A DNA stretch of 64,000 nucleotides from JALZEG01 sp036258555. GTDB lineage: Bacteria; Actinomycetota; CADDZG01; WHSQ01. Location of the stretch: the NCBI GenBank assembly GCA_036258555.1, contig DATADL010000250.1, positions 8,037-72,036 on the forward strand, read 5' to 3'. Below the pieces are notes generated by a model. That model had not been told where the DNA came from. It saw only the letters and a program-made list of their open reading frames with translations, and did no database searches. Below, piece by piece: positions 62,459 through 64,000 of the stretch (positions are counted from its first letter, which is position 1; each line of letters begins with the position of its first letter). A program made the translations under genes and the position numbers.

Positions 62459-63757
62459 TCAGTTGTGTACGAACACGGCCTTGCCGATCGGCGTCCGGCG
62501 GAAGAACGCCTTGCGCACGTACATCGGGATCCGGACGCATCCGTGGCTCGCGGGATAGACCGGCACCGACTGGCTCCCGTGGATCGCGTACCCCCCGACG
62601 AAGTAGCTCGGGTCGTAGAGCTTGCCGAGCCGGCTGACGCGCACGCCCTCGATCTTGCGCTCGATGGTGAAGCTCCCGCGCGGCGTATGCGCCTTGTATC
62701 GCTGCCCGTCGACCGTGTAGTACTCCTCGTTCCCGCTGGAGATCGGAAGCGTGTGCGTCACGCGGCCCTTCTCGACCTCGAACAGGACCTGCCGCGAGAC
62801 GTCGACGTCGACGAAGCTCCTCGGCTTGCCCTTCGACGGCACGACGGGTCGCCGCGACAGCGCGATCTGCGTCATCTGCTGCGGAGTGACGACGCCGTCG
62901 CGCGTGAGCCCCTTCACCTTCTCGAACGCGTACACGGCCTGCTGCGTCTGGTAGCCGAACGAGCCGTCGCGCCGGCCTGCGGGATACGAGATCTCGTTCA
63001 GCGTCTTCTGGAGGTACGCGACCTCGCCGCCCGACGACCCGGCCTTCAGCGTCACGTCCCACCTCACCGCGTGCGTCTTCGCCAGCGCGTCGATCTGACG
63101 GAGGTTGTAGTTCCGCTTGCGCAGACGGTCGATGATCTTCGGCAGGGCCTTCCGGTGGCTCTTGCGCCACAAGTCGAGCGAGACGATCGAGCCCGGCTGC
63201 ACGCCCGACACGACCTTGTAGGCGACCTTCTTGGCGAGGCCCCCCTTCGGATGCTGCGTCCAGCGCACCGAGCGGTAGCCCATCGACCCCGCGACGCGCA
63301 AGACACGGAGGTCGCGCGACCCCTTCGGGGGTCGCAGGTAAGGCATGCCGGACGCGCCGATCGACCGCAGGGCGTCCTCGCCCCTCGAGATCGACGTCCG
63401 CAGCGCTCCGTCGTCGAGCGACGTTAACGGGGCCTTCCCGTAGCCGCGGTTGCCGAGGACGTGGCCGCCGCGCTTGATCAACCGCGCCCGCGTCTCGTGG
63501 TGCTCGATCCAGGCGCCGGGCAGGAAGAAGCTGAGGTTCGCCTTCTTGCGCTCGAGCATCAGCAGGAGCTCGTCCATGACCTTGTTCCGCGCCGTTCCGT
63601 CGAGCGTGATGATCACCGCCCGCGTCTGAGGGCCCACGACCCATTCGCTCGGAGGCAGGGCGGCCGCGGCCGGCGCGGCGGCGCCGAACGCGGCGAGCAC
63701 CGCGCCCGCCTGTACGGCCGCGAGGCAGAGCGCGAGCCGGCGTCGAGGAGTCTGCAT
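62459..63757 (-). CDS. L,D-transpeptidase with pseudo-deacetylase and peptidoglycan-binding domains
   Basis: 432 aa. A signal peptide (about 1-32) is followed by a NodB/polysaccharide-deacetylase-like domain (about 45-215) whose metal motifs are lost: TFDDG is TLDGT and HxxxH is absent (GNRGYGK). Next come a peptidoglycan-binding domain (about 245-315, GGEVAYLQKTLNEISYPAG) and a YkuD L,D-transpeptidase domain with HGSQSVPVYPASHGCVRI, catalytic Cys407. Known role of the last: makes 3-3 cross-links. The whole is a wall-remodelling enzyme with a probable sugar-recognition module. ATG 63757. Confidence 0.88.
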   Translation of the reverse strand: MQTPRRRLALCLAAVQAGAVLAAFGAAAPAAAALPPSEWVVGPQTRAVIITLDGTARNKVMDELLLMLERKKANLSFFLPGAWIEHHETRARLIKRGGHVLGNRGYGKAPLTSLDDGALRTSISRGEDALRSIGASGMPYLRPPKGSRDLRVLRVAGSMGYRSVRWTQHPKGGLAKKVAYKVVSGVQPGSIVSLDLWRKSHRKALPKIIDRLRKRNYNLRQIDALAKTHAVRWDVTLKAGSSGGEVAYLQKTLNEISYPAGRRDGSFGYQTQQAVYAFEKVKGLTRDGVVTPQQMTQIALSRRPVVPSKGKPRSFVDVDVSRQVLFEVEKGRVTHTLPISSGNEEYYTVDGQRYKAHTPRGSFTIERKIEGVRVSRLGKLYDPSYFVGGYAIHGSQSVPVYPASHGCVRIPMYVRKAFFRRTPIGKAVFVHN

Positions 63758-64000
63758 GGGTGGCACCACCGTCGTGAGTAGGGCCGCTGCGGCGGCGGGA
63801 CGAGTCCGGCGATGTGGGCGAAGTGTCGGTGCTCTGCCTCGACGGCCCCGGCCCGGGTACACTCCGCCGGACTCGTCCCGCCGCCGCAGCGGCCCTACTC
63901 ACGACGGTGGTGCCACCCATGCAGACTCCTCGACGCCGGCTCGCGCTCTGCCTCGCGGCCGTACAGGCGGGCGCGGTGCTCGCCGCGTTCGGCGCCGCCG
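63676..64000. repeat. 136-bp perfect inverted repeat reaching the right edge
   Basis: 63676-63811 is the exact reverse complement of 63865-64000, with a 53-nt spacer. The arm contains the upstream region and first 27 codons of the L,D-transpeptidase gene. A perfect match in coding and non-coding parts is typical of assembly fold-back at a contig end, less so of a real duplication. How far it extends beyond 64000 cannot be seen. Confidence 0.9.
63919..64000 (+). CDS. mirror copy of the L,D-transpeptidase start (partial)
   Basis: ATG 63919 opens a frame whose first 27 residues (MQTPRRRLALCLAAVQAGAV...) are identical to the signal peptide of the divergent gene starting at 63757. It is cut by the window edge. 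Either a divergent duplicate or, more likely, part of the inverted-repeat artefact. Confidence 0.45.
   Translation, partial: MQTPRRRLALCLAAVQAGAVLAAFGAA

Noticed and set aside
63676..64000. Inverted repeat considered as the end of a transposon.
   Set aside because: The arm is the start of a normal resident gene, no transposase is present, and there is no target duplication visible.

Overview
This is a very GC-rich, densely packed bacterial chromosome segment. By eye it is around 70% G+C with G or C in most third codon positions. Many genes start with GTG, and neighbouring genes often overlap by 4 nt or a little more. The gene content points to the Actinomycetota, probably an uncultivated soil lineage. 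It includes a LigB-type ATP ligase next to a stand-alone LigD-type polymerase, Ku, class II FBPase (glpX), CGNR zinc-finger regulator, DUF2339, DUF3048, DUF7218 and DUF6766/DUF2188 proteins, a CsoR/CopB copper locus, CADD-type oxygenase, MurJ and an HD-GYP protein. The phylum is an inference from gene families; the exact class cannot be fixed from this window. I saw no transposase, integrase, phage gene, rRNA, tRNA or CRISPR array. No gap between genes exceeds 300 bases; the largest are about 180 bases.

Region by region. 0-2.5 kb: the right-hand end of a lanthipeptide-type locus cut by the window edge, with the C-terminus of a Cys/Ser/Thr-rich precursor, an intergenic hairpin, a LanC cyclase with all zinc ligands, and a secreted lipoprotein. 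2.7-7 kb: a membrane protein, a split NHEJ pair (polymerase domain and LigB ligase) and a VTT membrane protein. 7-12 kb: an operon with two VioB/RebD-like ferritin-fold proteins (902 and 459 aa) and an unknown 309-aa partner. 12-16.8 kb: glyA, a VOC protein, a divergent ArsR/SRPBCC group with a visible operator, Tag glycosylase and a CGNR regulator. 16.9-21 kb: a secreted metzincin-like protein with an altered zinc motif, a subtilase, a lipoprotein and a beta-propeller. 21-23.7 kb: divergent csoR-copZ and copper ATPase genes sharing interleaved promoters around a CsoR box. 23.7-31.6 kb: an NTF2-like protein, DUF2339, a small secreted four-Cys peptide, an unrecognised 490-aa protein, a third ferritin-fold operon and an ABC exporter. 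31.7-36.9 kb: a CADD-like (p-aminobenzoate-type) oxygenase, phosphoesterase, DUF3048, phosphodiester glycosidase and sulfotransferase. 36.9-43.2 kb: rpiB / M16-like / small protein / murJ operon, HD-GYP and AidB-like dehydrogenase. 43.2-48 kb: ABC transporter, two esterases and an ATP-grasp enzyme. 48-54.3 kb: secreted FG-GAP protein, Ku, RTX-repeat protein, DUF7218 and small membrane proteins. 54.3-57.7 kb: MFS exporter, glpX and topoisomerase IB. 57.7-64 kb: secreted sialidase-like propellers, an NlpC/P60 hydrolase and a pseudo-deacetylase/L,D-transpeptidase. A 136-bp perfect inverted repeat runs into the right edge.

The most interesting items are the truncated lanthipeptide locus, the three VioB/RebD-like ferritin proteins with no tryptophan oxidase nearby, the CADD-type enzyme with conserved sacrificial residues, the secreted Cys-rich peptide, the ABC/esterase/ATP-grasp operon, and the terminal inverted repeat, which is most easily explained as an assembly fold-back.
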